Notes: a model not told the origin generated them from the letters alone. Counted from the first letter of the stretch, positions 10,594-21,295 are shown. The stretch: DNA of 39,826 nucleotides from Saccoglossus kowalevskii (GCF_000003605.2 NW_003151763.1:213408-253233), one strand, 5' to 3'. Program-made: numbers and translations.

Positions 10594-13500
10594 ATGCCGA
10601 CGTTTAAACAGTTTGTGTGGATTCTAATTGCGTTATGTGGACTGAGCGTAGTATTTGTACGTTTATACGTTTACATATTCACAAATTTCCAAGAATTTGG
10701 ACATTTCGCCAACATAAGCAGACCAGTTGTATTCGTCCCGTTGAAACGCACATCGGATTCACGAGTAAGTATAATTATTCACATTGTTGACCCATTTTTA
10801 TTTTAATATGACTGAATATTGTAGGTGGTCATTGTGCGTGAATCATTCTAAAACGTTTACAGAGTTGACTTAATTAACCTGTACCTGTATTTGACCCCAT
10901 TCCAGGACGACCATGCGTTAGTTAAAGAAGACAAGGTCAAAGATGACCCTCATAATATACAATCAGCGCGTTATTTGCTTCCCATATTACTCTACAGTCA
11001 TATGGGCCCGAATTCTATTTACCATGGGATACGTTTTTCTATTGAATATGCTTTACGTGAAAATAGAAGTATAGTTCAAGTGCCATTCAAAGCACATCGT
11101 GTATCGAACATGTCTGACGGTATGAGCAGAATTAAAACATTCAGTGAGACGTTTGATGTTGATAAACTGTCTAAACTTCTACCAGTATCGACCATTGACG
11201 ATTACAGAAGAGATTGTGGAAGTGACATTCCATTGGACTATTTAGTAAACCTGCGCAGTTGGAAGAAAAAAGAGATTTACATACGGACTGACCCGGAGAT
11301 CGAAGAAGACATCTTAGGTATCAGACTCCCTGTTATTCCTGATCCCGGCAGGTCCTCTAAGATGTTGTTGAAAAGATTCTTCACTTCCATGGATATACCG
11401 TGTATAGCTGTGTTGCTACGAGACGTGCAGCAGGTGTACGAAAATAAGCCCCAATATCGTCTGAAGAAAAATCATACAATTAACCAATATCTTACACGAG
11501 CATTGTATATTCGTCAAATGGCGGATCGTGTGACCAGATTACTATATGGTGACGAGGATTTTGTTGTATTACATTGGAGAGCTATGGTTGAAATGTAAGT
11601 GAAATTTAAATGTTTTGGTAAATATCCTAATACCCTAACACCCTAACACGATTATTACCAAATCGTGCATGACAGATTAGGTATACGTAATTCTGAAACG
11701 TATTACAATCTATCCTGGCAATATGTGATACTTCCTGGTCTCAGATCGGTCAGAAACATGTCTTGTTTATGTTTCTATGGGCAGAGATGTTTTAGACATG
11801 TCATGGACATTGTGCACTCTTACTGGAATATGTTTGTAGCATGAATGAAACATTTCCGATAAAAAATATTTTCAAACTAGTTCAAGACTAGATTGTTGGG
11901 TGCAGGCATGTTTCAGACTAGTCTTGAAAATGTCCCATATATCCTCAGGAAATTTCAAACCTTGCTGTTCATGAAATTGTATTCAAACTACAAAATTGGA
12001 TATAGACATTTCCCAGACTAGTGTTATGGATTTGTTTACGCGTATCTGTTGACCGACTTAATTAGCTGATTATTAGCGAATTGCTGTGTTATGTCTGTCA
12101 TCGTTTAGGCCTATTTGAAGTTTTGGACGGAACTTGGCTCAGTGATTTGGAACTAATTACCAGATAACCGCCGCTATTCAGACTACTCATTCTGACAGTT
12201 TATATTCATAGTTATTAATGTAGTGAACGATTAATCAAAAGATATGACGTATTCAGTACTTAGTGTGATTGGCTTTATGATTGAAGGTTACGCCCTAGAG
12301 TCTTTTTACTGTTTTGTAATTGGTTAGCGTTTTGAAAATGAATAAAGAGAGTTTGAGTTGGTCTTGGCAAGTACTCCACGACAGATGCAGTCCTGGAGAG
12401 CCTTGGGGCGAGTGTTGACGCAGTCAAAGAGAGTCTTGGGTCAGCCTTGCGATAGTCTTGGGGATTTTTCCCCAGGGCGCTGTGTCTTATAGAGTGCTCG
12501 ATTGACCGACTAAGACGAGAGCTGAAACGTATTTCGTTGTGTATTTGTCTTATTTGATTGTAAAGTATAAGTGACTTTCCCGATCCCGTACCTCCAGGGG
12601 ACGCGATAGAGAGACGAGACGAGATATCCCCCTGACACGTGTGGAGAACCCAGAGAGAAGAATTTTACCCGTGATACTAGTCTCAAACATGTCACAAAAT
12701 GACTTGGAACATTTGTGCACTCTGAGGCACAATTGCATATAGTCTCACACTATCTCGCGGGATGTTGCGTGATCTTGAGTCGGTCATGTTGGATTTTTAG
12801 GTAAATATGATGTGGGAACCATTGGCACAATGGAGTTCAGAAATGGTAAAATTCTGCCACTAAACTACCATTCATCATACTAAATGACAGGCACGGGATG
12901 AGTTCTGTTAATGAATATGTACTTGTTACACTTGGGAGTGCTGCTCACATTGATGTTCTAATTTCATTAATTCATTTGTTATTTTATTGGGTTTTGTCAC
13001 ATGAGTTGTATGGAAAATTTTGTTGATAATGAAATGTTTACATAAAATGTTTCAGTCAAGCTCCAAACATGTCTCAAACACGCCTTAACTGTGTGTGTTT
13101 GTAGCGAACAAATTCATGTCCGCGTCAGTCGTCCGAAATTGTACTAGTTTCGAACTAGTAGATAAAATGTCTGAAACGTGTTTGCAACATCTTAAGTATG
13201 TCTCAGGCAAAGTAACCACATGTTTCATACCTGTCTGAAACATGAATGACACTAATCCCATTTCGGTAAGGGTCGTTTTATTGTGGTAAACAGATTAGAG
13301 TGATGGCGACACACTTAGTATTCGCATGGTGATAGGGCTTACGTTGTGTGTAAGCATACGTTATTATGATTTTTTGCGTAAAGTTTGTTTGTTTGTTTGT
13401 TTTTATTGTTGTTGGGACAACGACCATTTTTTGGAAAAAGGAATGGTCACTATTGCTATGCTGCAATGCTAGTGCAATTTTCTTATATAATAACAATGAT

Positions 13501-15484
13501 ATATTTAAATAATAACACAAGTTTGTGAGGGCAATATCACTATTTGTTGCCTTCTAAGGGATTGTGGTGAGGACTATAATATTGATGATGCTTGAGGCGA
13601 AGACAACAAATCGTGATATTGCCCGAATGGCCATGTGTTATTTATTTTATCATAAATTTAGAAATTATTTTATCATTAATTTAGAAATTATTTCACTACT
13701 CGCCACGTGCGTACCACACCTTCTGTCTGCCATATTTGTTTCATATAAAGAATATCCAAACATCAAAACGGAGTATCTTATTTACATCTTTCGTCAAAAC
13801 CTTTCGTCGAAAGCAACAGCAGCTGGGACAGTACCAGTGCAGCGAACGAAATTTGTTATTCGCAGTATCGTTGTACGGTGACGTCATTCATGTTATATAT
13901 TTGGCGGGCAATTTACCATGTAATATCCATTTTTATTCAATGTCATATGACTTAGTCTCAACCAATCACAACATGCGTAACAACAGTGAGATGTGATAAA
14001 GCTCTATATTTTGTTCCTCTACAGCCAGTCTGTCGATCAGAATATAGACCAGTTATGTCGGCGAATGTCATACTTTCTTACAAATAAGCGCGTTCATTTG
14101 CTGACGACACTAGCATGTGACGTCTGAACAAAGAAAATCACTTTGAGAGAGACATCGATGATCGTTTCAGTAGTACGCTCTTCGCAAACATTGCATCAAA
14201 TGATGGCTGCCACGGGAACGAAAAGTGTGGCCACCTATGAGGTTGAAATAAATGTGCATGGACAATGAGAGACTAATCTACTGGATTGTAATATCCCATT
14301 GCATTAGCTGTAGCCAGGTACCGGATTATTGAGAAGATCCACTGATCGACCAAACAACGCTGCATAATTTGTGCTATTCTCATGATCGCCATATTATCAG
14401 CGCCTGTTTCGAAGATATCATTAAAATCTAGTCGTGCGATATCTGTGATGGTTTTGAGAGACAGGTACATGGTATAATATGATACTGAATAACACTCTCA
14501 TGGCTTTCAGATGTTCCACGTGTACGTTTGAATCATTACAAAAGCAACGGAATAAGATAATAGATGTTACACATCAGTTTATAAAGTCACATAATATGAC
14601 GTGTTTGTATATATCTGCTCCTCCCCAAGGAAAGGTAACTTATTCCACAATATATTGAATGTGTGTTCGTTATCAATACGCTCGATGTTAATATTATTAT
14701 TTTTCAATCTCAATTATTTAGTTCAATCTCTGAAACGAACGATTTCTCTTATCAAATGAGGAACACTTGATTAGTTAAGACTACTTGTGCCTTTCTCATT
14801 ATACAGGGTTGCATTGACATTTTCACACAGAAATAAATAGAAACATTGCGAACATGTTGACACGTACATTTAAAAAGCAGATGCCGGGTATAGAAAACCT
14901 GGCCAAGAATACATATTACGTAACATACAGTAGGGTGCGTCAATTTGAATTGCATATGATCATATAAATAAAGACGGTTAACAGAGACACGCAGATCTGC
15001 ACCAATAATAGGTCCAATGCTGTTTATATTTTACTTTTAGTTCATATTTTTAACTACCATTTATAGAACATAAGTGAATTGTTTAGACGTACTGGACTAC
15101 ATGTAGAAGACAGTGATTCCATTCGAAATATACGCAATTTTGGAAAATATCTTGATGTGTTCTTGCAAGATGCCTACAAGATGTCACTACTGGAGCAAGA
15201 GATAGGAGTTAGTAAGTATAAAACTGCAGTGCCAAGATAAAGTAAATATATTCCATATTAAGTATGCGACTGTTTGAAATATGAACATTAGTATGATCAA
15301 TTGTGTCGCACCGAATTTCGATAATAACTGAGAGAGTACCTTGAACAAAGATGTATTAAAACAGCTAGATTCACAACCATGCACATACATACATACACCA
15401 GATTTCAAACTTGAACTTCATAACATTGGTAGTTTATCTGGAACAAGAATTATGTTATTTATGACAAATTTATAAAGTTATAAA

Positions 15485-15540
<56 letters not shown>

Positions 15541-15564
15541 AAGAATATACGACGTTTACATATA

Positions 15565-15595
<31 letters not shown>

Positions 15596-15602
15596 GTGAT
15601 GG

Positions 15603-15653
<51 letters not shown>

Positions 15654-18600
15654 GTCCCACTTTTTCAATAAAAAAAAATATATTAATAACGAAATTAAAC
15701 GGTTTGCGCGCAAACAGTTTAAAAATTATTTATTTGAATTTATCGTTTGAATTTATTCAGTATTTCCATAAATAATGACTGTCGACACAAGTAATCATTG
15801 ACACTTTTTAATTATCACTTTTTGTTCATATTATATTTGATACTAGTACTGCTGGACCAACTTCCCCCCATTATATTGTACATCATAATAATATGTCATA
15901 CACCCATTTTACAGCTGATGAGCGTCAACCGAACACCGGAATCTCACAGATGTGAACGCATGCTCAATATATCAGTTTAAATATGGATGCATGAAGCCGG
16001 AAACAGCCACTGGCGGCGCTGTATACAATCGAAACCTATTTCGTTTTACCACAATCTGATTACAATAAGATCCTAGTTTGTTTTTTTGACTTTTTAAACT
16101 TGAGTTTTGGTAATTGCGAAAGCCCACAAGGCTCTGACCCAATGTCAATATAAATCCCATTCAAATCCCGTATAAGCTACAGCCAATTAACAAACAATTA
16201 CAATGTTCAAGAAAAAAGATCGTGTTGCGTGGTGTGGGCTTCATTTTGAAGAGAATCATCTCAATCAAAGGTTGGCCAGGGAAAATGCTCGGAAAAGGTT
16301 GTAAGATACTCGGCTCAATTTTTTCACTTGCTTTTGAATTTCAACATGCCGCTATGTTGGGTCTGCAGTATGTCTTTTACCATGTTCACATCATTATGCA
16401 CGTATTTCCGCGCCCACCTCATTATAATATGTGCATTCATGAATATTTAATAGCAATGAATTTCCTGCAGGATAAGCCAGTCGGGTTGATTTCGCGCTAA
16501 CACCTCCATTTCGCGATTTTTGTTATTTTATTTAAACTACAAAAACAAATTAATCGCCCCGACTGCGCCAGTCTAATGAGCTGCGAGAAAGTGTCAGTTT
16601 CTGGCCCCAGTATCCGATTATATTCACAAAAGAGATTCCACAGCATTTACAATGTTTGTCATCACATTGAATATTTTTTTCATTTCCAACAAATGTGTAC
16701 ACTTCCTATTCAGTCATCGCTTCAACTTAACACAAGACACTGAGCATAATTAACTAGAATGGAAACAACGAATACATAAACCATATTGATTAGAACTATG
16801 TAAACAGCTATAGTAAACAACGCGCAATTAAATCCCAAACTGATTTTAAAGTGCATACCGACATACAGCGTCCATGTTGAATATTGGAGCAAACAAATAT
16901 TGCCTGATCATTGGCGATGTGTTCCAAATAAGAAGAAATATTATATTTTAACTGAATTACTTTAATAAAGAATTATTGTATATTATGTCATATTGTACAT
17001 TATGTACATTATTATGATGAATATTTACAGCTACGGCTTCAATACCGTAGACGATATCACCCGTTTCCACCAACTCAGCGATTGCTCTGATTGCAAAGGA
17101 TTTGTACACCCCCCCCCCCCCCACCATGCCATACGCTGTAATATGCAATTACAATTCTGGTTCCCCCATAACTAACTAAGTGAATGCTTTATTTATACCA
17201 TCGGGTGTACATCAGAATGAACACACTGATTGGTTACCCTCAATCATGTGATAAAATCAAAATTAAAGCGGGGGAGTCGTCATCTGCGCATCCGTCAGGT
17301 GGCCATAGAGTGACGTTGTTTACTAACGAGCGTCTACCAATGAGCCTTTGCGTTCTTAGCGTGTGTTGTTATCATCGCTTAGGATTCAATTTCCGCGCGC
17401 GCGCAGGTGATGACCCTTCCGCTTTAAGGTAGATACTTTAGCCCTAAAAATTAGCTACCTTTAGATTTTGCTTTTGGCGTACTTACGTGCAAATCAGTTG
17501 CAGCGACTATCGCCGTCGACAGTTTGTAACAATAACCAAACTGTTATAATTTATTTTAATAAAAATGGCATCACATTTGAATATAGAAAAACACATCGTG
17601 GATGACGATTAATTACTGTTACATTCACGGGAGGTAGCATATAAAAGAATAGAACAAGAGAATGCCAAGGAAAATGGCAAATAACACATGATATGCATAC
17701 TACATACATACATATCATTCCTGAAATAAATAAATAAATAAATAAACGTTGACTTATAAAATAATTTCGGGAAGATTAATTCAATTGATCGAGCATTCAG
17801 TTAAAAAAATCGTTTTCGTTCGACCTCTTTTCGAGGAAATCGCGCCCTCTATCGTCGTATACCGTGTAGCAAACAGTAGCGCCAGAAAGTTGTGTTTTTT
17901 AGCTTTGCTGGGTAGCTTTTTTTTCAGTTATTTCACGCTGTTATCATATTTTACTTTAATATTTTGCAAACACTCCCACCCAATTATGTGTCTAACACGA
18001 ACAGCCAAGTGCTTAACCACAAAACACGACGTCCTGGTATGACATCAGCAATTGCTAAAAGGTTTGGAAAACGGGTTTTAGCACCTTCGAAATCCTGTTG
18101 AAAAATAAAATAAAATAAAATAAAATAAAATAATTGTGTATCACAGTTCTATTGGTGAATATTAAATACACACTATTATTGAGACTATATATTTCTGCAC
18201 GCCTCCCATTGAAAAGGGCGGAACGTACCATAACACACCATTTAAACAAACACGCTACAGATCACAACTGTCAAACGCTATAAATAAAGGGAACATCCGT
18301 TCCATAAACTATCCATTTAAACAAAATACTCTGACACGCGATTCAAAATTGCACGCGATTTGACAATTAGTGTCATAATGTGGTTGCAACCATAAACACA
18401 TGAGCCTTAGTTTATACAAGTTAATATTTGTGGGTTTTCTTTCTATACTAGGCGACTGCTACGACGTAGAATTTTCCTTTCTGAACGTACGTTATACGGC
18501 GACGATTACACTTTCAGACGGCGAGTTATTGCCACAAATTTCTAGCATTGGGAAAAACACCATTATTCTAACATATTTAACCCAACTAAACAATCACACT

Positions 18601-20179
18601 TCGCGGGAGAGACAGAGAACCACGTCTGTCCTTGTCCGCCCCCACGAGTAATAGATTAATTCGTTTCCTAACTGGCCTCCTATCTTTAAAATACAGTGTA
18701 TAAATTTAGAAATACATAACAACGTCTACACACCACTCCGCGATGCACACCATGACAGCTGAAGACATACTGGATGTTCGTTGGTTAGCTAAATTCATCG
18801 GACTTCCCAATACCAATCAAGAGTGGTTCGTTGCAAGTAATTATACAAATAAAAAAAAAATAAACGTTTCATTTGTATTACGTTTGAACACACTTAAACT
18901 TCCTCGGGAGATACGAATATCCCGTAGTCGATCAAAATAGAATATTTTCCTCAATGAACTTGGCTCCGTTTAGATAAATATGTCTCTCATCATTTTGAAT
19001 AGGTGTGACGTCACCGTGGACTAGTGAACGCCTTCGTCCACATTTGTTCGAATACCGAAGATCATATATTAACAGGTTTAATTTCCACCAATATTACAGG
19101 GCAAAGGTAAACTCTGTCAAACTATTGGGGGTCAGGATCGTCGAATGGATAGTGTGGACAAGGCGATTTAGCGCCTGCATGGTTCGAGTCCACCAATAGA
19201 CGAACTAGAAATACAAAATTTAGTGAATGTCCCTTGCATCCGCCTTGAATCATACACAGATCATCACAGTTAGCTAACATTGACTTTCCAACAAAACATA
19301 ATATTCAATATACATTTGCTTAAAGTTGATTTCTGGTTTCAGTCAAGTTATATATAAAGGCAAAATTTTAGCGCAGAAAATATGATTCGGAAAAATTAAT
19401 ATTGGTCTATTCACCGGGTTATTTCGATGATGTATTTTTTTCTACAAATCTGTTGTCTAGGTAGCGAAAATAATGACATTTAGACAGCACGCAAAAACAG
19501 ATGTGTAATCATCCAGTTATTTCGTGAATACGCGTCGGTTGATGTGATCACCTGCGCATGCGTCAGATGGCCATAGCGTGTCAATGTCTACAAACAAGGG
19601 TCTACCCATGAGCCTTTGCGTTTTTAGCGTGTGTTGTTATCGTCGCTTGGAAATCAATTCCTGCGCGTGCGCAGATCAGGTTTATATCGAATTTTGGTCA
19701 CTCTATTTTGAAGATGGAAATTCCATAGATGCTAGCAACTCTACATGTATTAGAATATATTGTGTTTTATTGTTTTGTAAAATGCTCCCAAATCATGCAC
19801 AAATAGTATAACATGGAAATACTTAATGCACTGTCTGCTTGAATAGTACATAATACATATACAACCCAGAGATGTTCCTCCGAGCAAGCAGCAATGGGAT
19901 GAAATATGTTTGTCCGCAGAGAATCAATTGAAACACCTCATCATTTATGTCAATTCATCGTCCCATATATAGAGTAATGTCCCCCAACCATATCATAACG
20001 TAACTTAACATAATGTTATCTTATTAGGAGCAAAAATATTCATCAAGAATCGTTGGTCAAATTGGTCTCAATTTGTGGAATTTACAAGAGAAGCAATGAA
20101 TAGACAAACCATTACATATGAAAATATTCCAGGGACTCCAGTGGATTTGTTGAAGAAATGGCGCATCCTGAAAAAGTAA
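10594..20179 (+). CDS. O-fucosyltransferase-like type II membrane protein, gene B (five exons)
   Basis: Paralogue of gene A in tandem. Exons are 10594-10764, 10906-11594, 14511-14634, 15067-15211 and 20028-20179 (TAA at 20177-20179), giving about 426 residues. All introns are GT...AG and have the same phases as in A (0, 2, 0, 1), and exons 4 and 5 have exactly the same lengths in both genes. A hydrophobic helix at about residues 7-30 follows a short tail. Conserved landmarks are MGPNSIYHGIRF (about 90-101), ENRSIVQVPF, LLPVSTIDDYRRDCG, FVVLHWRAMVE (about 276-286), KMSLLEQEIGV and NRWSNWS (about 384-390). Exon 3 is nine codons shorter than in A and exon 1 is poorly conserved, as expected for a stem region. 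Introns of 2.9 and 4.8 kb are filled with mobile elements, unlike gene A. Frame and splice sites are intact throughout, so it is probably functional. The call as O-fucosyltransferase-like is a family-level inference. Confidence 0.72.
11622..11650. repeat. Short telomere-like (CCCTAACA) tract
   Basis: Three imperfect units resembling CCCTAA occur in a row within intron 2 of gene B. The tract is too short to indicate a telomere; listed only as a tiny tandem repeat. Confidence 0.4.
12012..12021. repeat. Target-site duplication, left side of the solo LTR
   Basis: The bases ACTAG directly before the LTR are repeated directly after it (12676-12680), the footprint of integration of an LTR element. 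Confidence 0.6.
12022..12675 (+). mobile_element. Solo LTR (Ty3/gypsy-like), nested
   Basis: A 654-base unit starts TGTTATGGAT and ends ACCCGTGAT(A). The end is a mutated inverse of the start: all differences are transitions, as after CpG or C-to-T decay. It is bracketed by ACTAG at 12017-12021 and ACTAG at 12676-12680, a 4-5 base target duplication; the last A may belong to the LTR. Removing the unit rejoins the flank into the CAGACTAGTCTCAAACATG pattern typical of the host repeat, which supports insertion. An AATAAA at 12341-12346 lies mid-unit, as expected near an LTR's R/U5 border. No internal retroelement coding sequence is adjacent, so the element has recombined to a solo LTR. Its orientation rests on that AATAAA. 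Confidence 0.68.
13527..14005. repeat. Hairpin-headed dispersed repeat, copy 1
   Basis: This copy starts with a long hairpin: arm 13529-13549 (begins GGGCAATATCAC) pairs with 13604-13624 (ends GTGATATTGCCC), 20 of 21 bases complementary. It continues with CCATGTGTTATTTATTTTATCA, then AGCAACAGCAGCTGGGAC, GTGACGTCAT, CATGTAATATCCA and ends near CCAATCACAACATGCGTAAC. The same blocks in the same order occur at 35280-36160, so this is an interspersed repeat. No coding capacity is seen; it is probably a non-autonomous transposon of unrecognised family. Confidence 0.6.
14635..15066 (+). other. Intron 3 of gene B
   Basis: This is a 432-base AT-rich intron (GTAACT donor, ATTTATAG acceptor) with nothing recognisable in it, compared with 133 bases at the same position in gene A. 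Confidence 0.65.
15486..15653. repeat. (TA)n followed by (GAT)n microsatellites
   Basis: About 26 TA units (15486-15537) are followed, after 27 bases, by about 29 GAT-type units with two GGT interruptions (15565-15653), inside intron 4 of gene B. The open frames coding poly-methionine on one strand and poly-serine on the other are produced by the repeat and are not genes. Confidence 0.95.
15660..17262. other. Left-central part of gene B intron 4
   Basis: This stretch has no coding exon that I can support. It holds a run of 14 C at 17109-17122. The open frame at 16222-16500 resembles nothing known. The rest is unassigned AT-rich sequence. Confidence 0.5.
17263..17427. mobile_element. TTAA-flanked MITE with terminal inverted repeats
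   Basis: The 165-base unit is bounded by TTAA on both sides (17263-17266 and 17424-17427). Immediately inside, the left end reads AGCGGGGGAGTCGTCATCTG and the right end, reverse-complemented, reads AGCGGAAGGGTCATCACCTG, an inverted repeat of about 30 bases counting the following GCGC-rich segment. The TTAA flank points to piggyBac-type mobilisation. A diverged second copy lies at 19543-19681. The CpG-rich core contains TGAGCCTTTGCGTT and GCGTGTGTTGTTATC, which both copies share. It has no coding capacity. Confidence 0.68.
17723..17746. repeat. (TAAA)n microsatellite
   Basis: Five to six TAAA units lie in intron 4 of gene B, preceded by a few CATA units (17700-17712). Confidence 0.9.
18101..18133. 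repeat. (AAAAT)n microsatellite
   Basis: About six to seven units of AAAAT lie in intron 4 of gene B. Confidence 0.9.
18279..18286 (+). promoter_or_regulatory. TATA-box-like element
   Basis: TATAAATA lies 114 bases before the ATG of the unassigned open frame at 18400-18651. In AT-rich DNA this can arise by chance; it is listed only because it is paired with a frame that begins with a signal-peptide-like stretch. Confidence 0.2.
18400..18651 (+). CDS. Unassigned 83-codon open frame with signal-peptide-like start
   Basis: I do not recognise this frame. It begins MSLSLYKLIFVGFLSILGDC, a hydrophobic segment like a signal peptide with a possible cleavage after about residue 18-20, and continues as an ordinary mixed-composition sequence with one NHTS glycosylation sequon. 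It lies on the same strand inside intron 4 of gene B, in a CpG-richer patch than its surroundings, with a TATA-like element upstream. Length is modest and chance is a serious alternative; it could also be decayed transposon coding sequence. Confidence 0.15.
   Translation: MSLSLYKLIFVGFLSILGDCYDVEFSFLNVRYTATITLSDGELLPQISSIGKNTIILTYLTQLNNHTSRERQRTTSVLVRPHE
19122..19199 (+). ncRNA. tRNA-like sequence (SINE head or tRNA pseudogene)
   Basis: A B-box-like T-arm GGTTCGAGTCC (19181-19191) sits about 45 bases after a D-arm-like GTCGAATGG. The stretch GTCAGGAT...GAATGG...AAGGCG resembles the 5' half of animal tRNA-Leu, and an AGGCG/CGCCT stem encloses ATTTAG where the anticodon loop would be (six bases instead of seven). 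CTATTGG at 19122-19128 is fully complementary to CCAATAG at 19193-19199, but this outer pairing does not sit in register with the tRNA-Leu reading. The loop defect and the lack of a proper variable arm argue against a working tRNA; a tRNA-derived SINE fragment is more likely. Confidence 0.4.
19543..19681. mobile_element. Second, diverged copy of the MITE at 17263-17427
   Basis: It shares CTGCGCAT-CGTCAG-TGGCCATAG, TCTACC-ATGAGCCTTTGCGTT, TTAGCGTGTGTTGTTATC and the GCGCGTGCGCAG end with the first copy, in the same orientation and order. The outermost TTAA-adjacent bases are lost or mutated at both ends. Both copies lie in intron 4 of gene B. Confidence 0.6.
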
Positions 20180-20520
20180 TTAAGAAGACAACCAATAACA
20201 ATATATATTCACAAAAAGGCAGGATTGTCACAGTAGATTAATGATATGTGTTATGTGCGCCTGATGCCATAAAACACGTTGCACATACTGTCCCAGTGTA
20301 CAAATTCACTCAGGCATGGGTAATTTACTTTGACAGATATGCCTTGAATAATATTATTGCTGGTACGGGTTTATTTCGAGTATGTACAAGTATATATTGT
20401 AAGTGGGGTTAATATTATAAAGTATACACATACTCATTATTCGATGATAAATCAACTGTCATTAATTGTATCATTGACGTATATGACTAGTTTTGTGAAC
20501 GTTATTTATTTTAAATGTTT

Positions 20521-20655
20521 GAATTACATGAATTTAGAAGGTATTAATAATTAATTAATTAATTAATTAATCAATTATGTAATTAATTAATTGGATTACA
20601 TGAATTTAGAAGGTATTAATAATCAATTAATTAATTGATTAATCAATTATGTATT
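20521..20655. repeat. Two-copy 72-bp tandem duplication with (TTAA)n core
   Basis: ATTACATGAATTTAGAAGG followed by a run of TTAA and TCAATTATGTA occurs at 20524 and again at 20595. It lies about 340 bases after the stop codon of gene B, probably in or beyond its 3' UTR. Confidence 0.8.
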
Positions 20656-21215
20656 TATTTATACTCGATTTGGCAAGCAATTTCACCATTATTCCATCCA
20701 GGCAAAAGCCTGACCCACTTTGCCTCAACACCAGAGATGGAATGACAAACCTGCGGCATAATAATATTGTGCTTACAATTTTCTAAGCCAATGAAATACT
20801 TTTTCTACTCTTCTTCAAATCTCATAGGCCTCTGATATTTAAAGAAATAGTATTTACTTCAGTCATTTATGTAGAAATAGTAATGACAAATGGTATAGCA
20901 ATATATTGCATTGCGAGTGGGAGATGCATATAGCCTACAAGAAGAAAATTAACATAAGACAAGCACCACAGAAAACATAGGCAAAAACAAAAATATGGCA
21001 GTGTGCCAAATTATATACAATTTGTTTTCCTTCCTTCTTTCCTCTTTCCTTTTTTACCGCAATGCCATTTTGAAACTAGCTTTTGTAGTGCGATGGTTGT
21101 CGGGAAACGTGCGATCAAATTTGTGTATTTTGCACGACACTTTGCGACAACCACTGTCCTTTAAATATCATAATAAAGTTATTAAAATCATTTTCATCAT
21201 AATTTTTGCTCTAAC

Positions 21216-21295
<80 letters not shown>

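Larger units (their letters stand above)
11740..13275. repeat. Repeat rich in ATGTTTCAGAC-type motifs, interrupted by a solo LTR
   Basis: On both sides of the LTR at 12022-12675 the sequence repeats, in both orientations, short relatives of CATGTTTCAGACATGTC, for example GTTTTAGACATGTC near 11789, CATGTTTCAGACTAGTC near 11908, CTCAAACATGTCAC near 12682, CAAACATGTCTCAAACACG near 13065 and GTCTGAAACATGAATG near 13238. Such clusters of a short motif in both orientations are typical of subterminal transposase-binding regions in some DNA transposons or of foldback repeats. I could not fix the outer ends, and no transposase frame is visible. Confidence 0.45.

Noticed and set aside
11622..11650. Interstitial telomere
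   Set aside because: Only about three imperfect CCCTAA-like units; easily produced by chance or slippage.
15459..15775. Poly-serine and poly-methionine reading frames
   Set aside because: They are translations of the (GAT)n and (TA)n microsatellites.
17749..18042. 97-codon plus-strand frame in intron 4 of gene B
   Set aside because: Low-complexity hydrophobic end, no family resemblance, and it lies among microsatellites and MITEs.
20521..20655. CRISPR-like spaced repeats
   Set aside because: Only two copies with no spacer structure, in a eukaryotic intergenic region; a simple tandem duplication.
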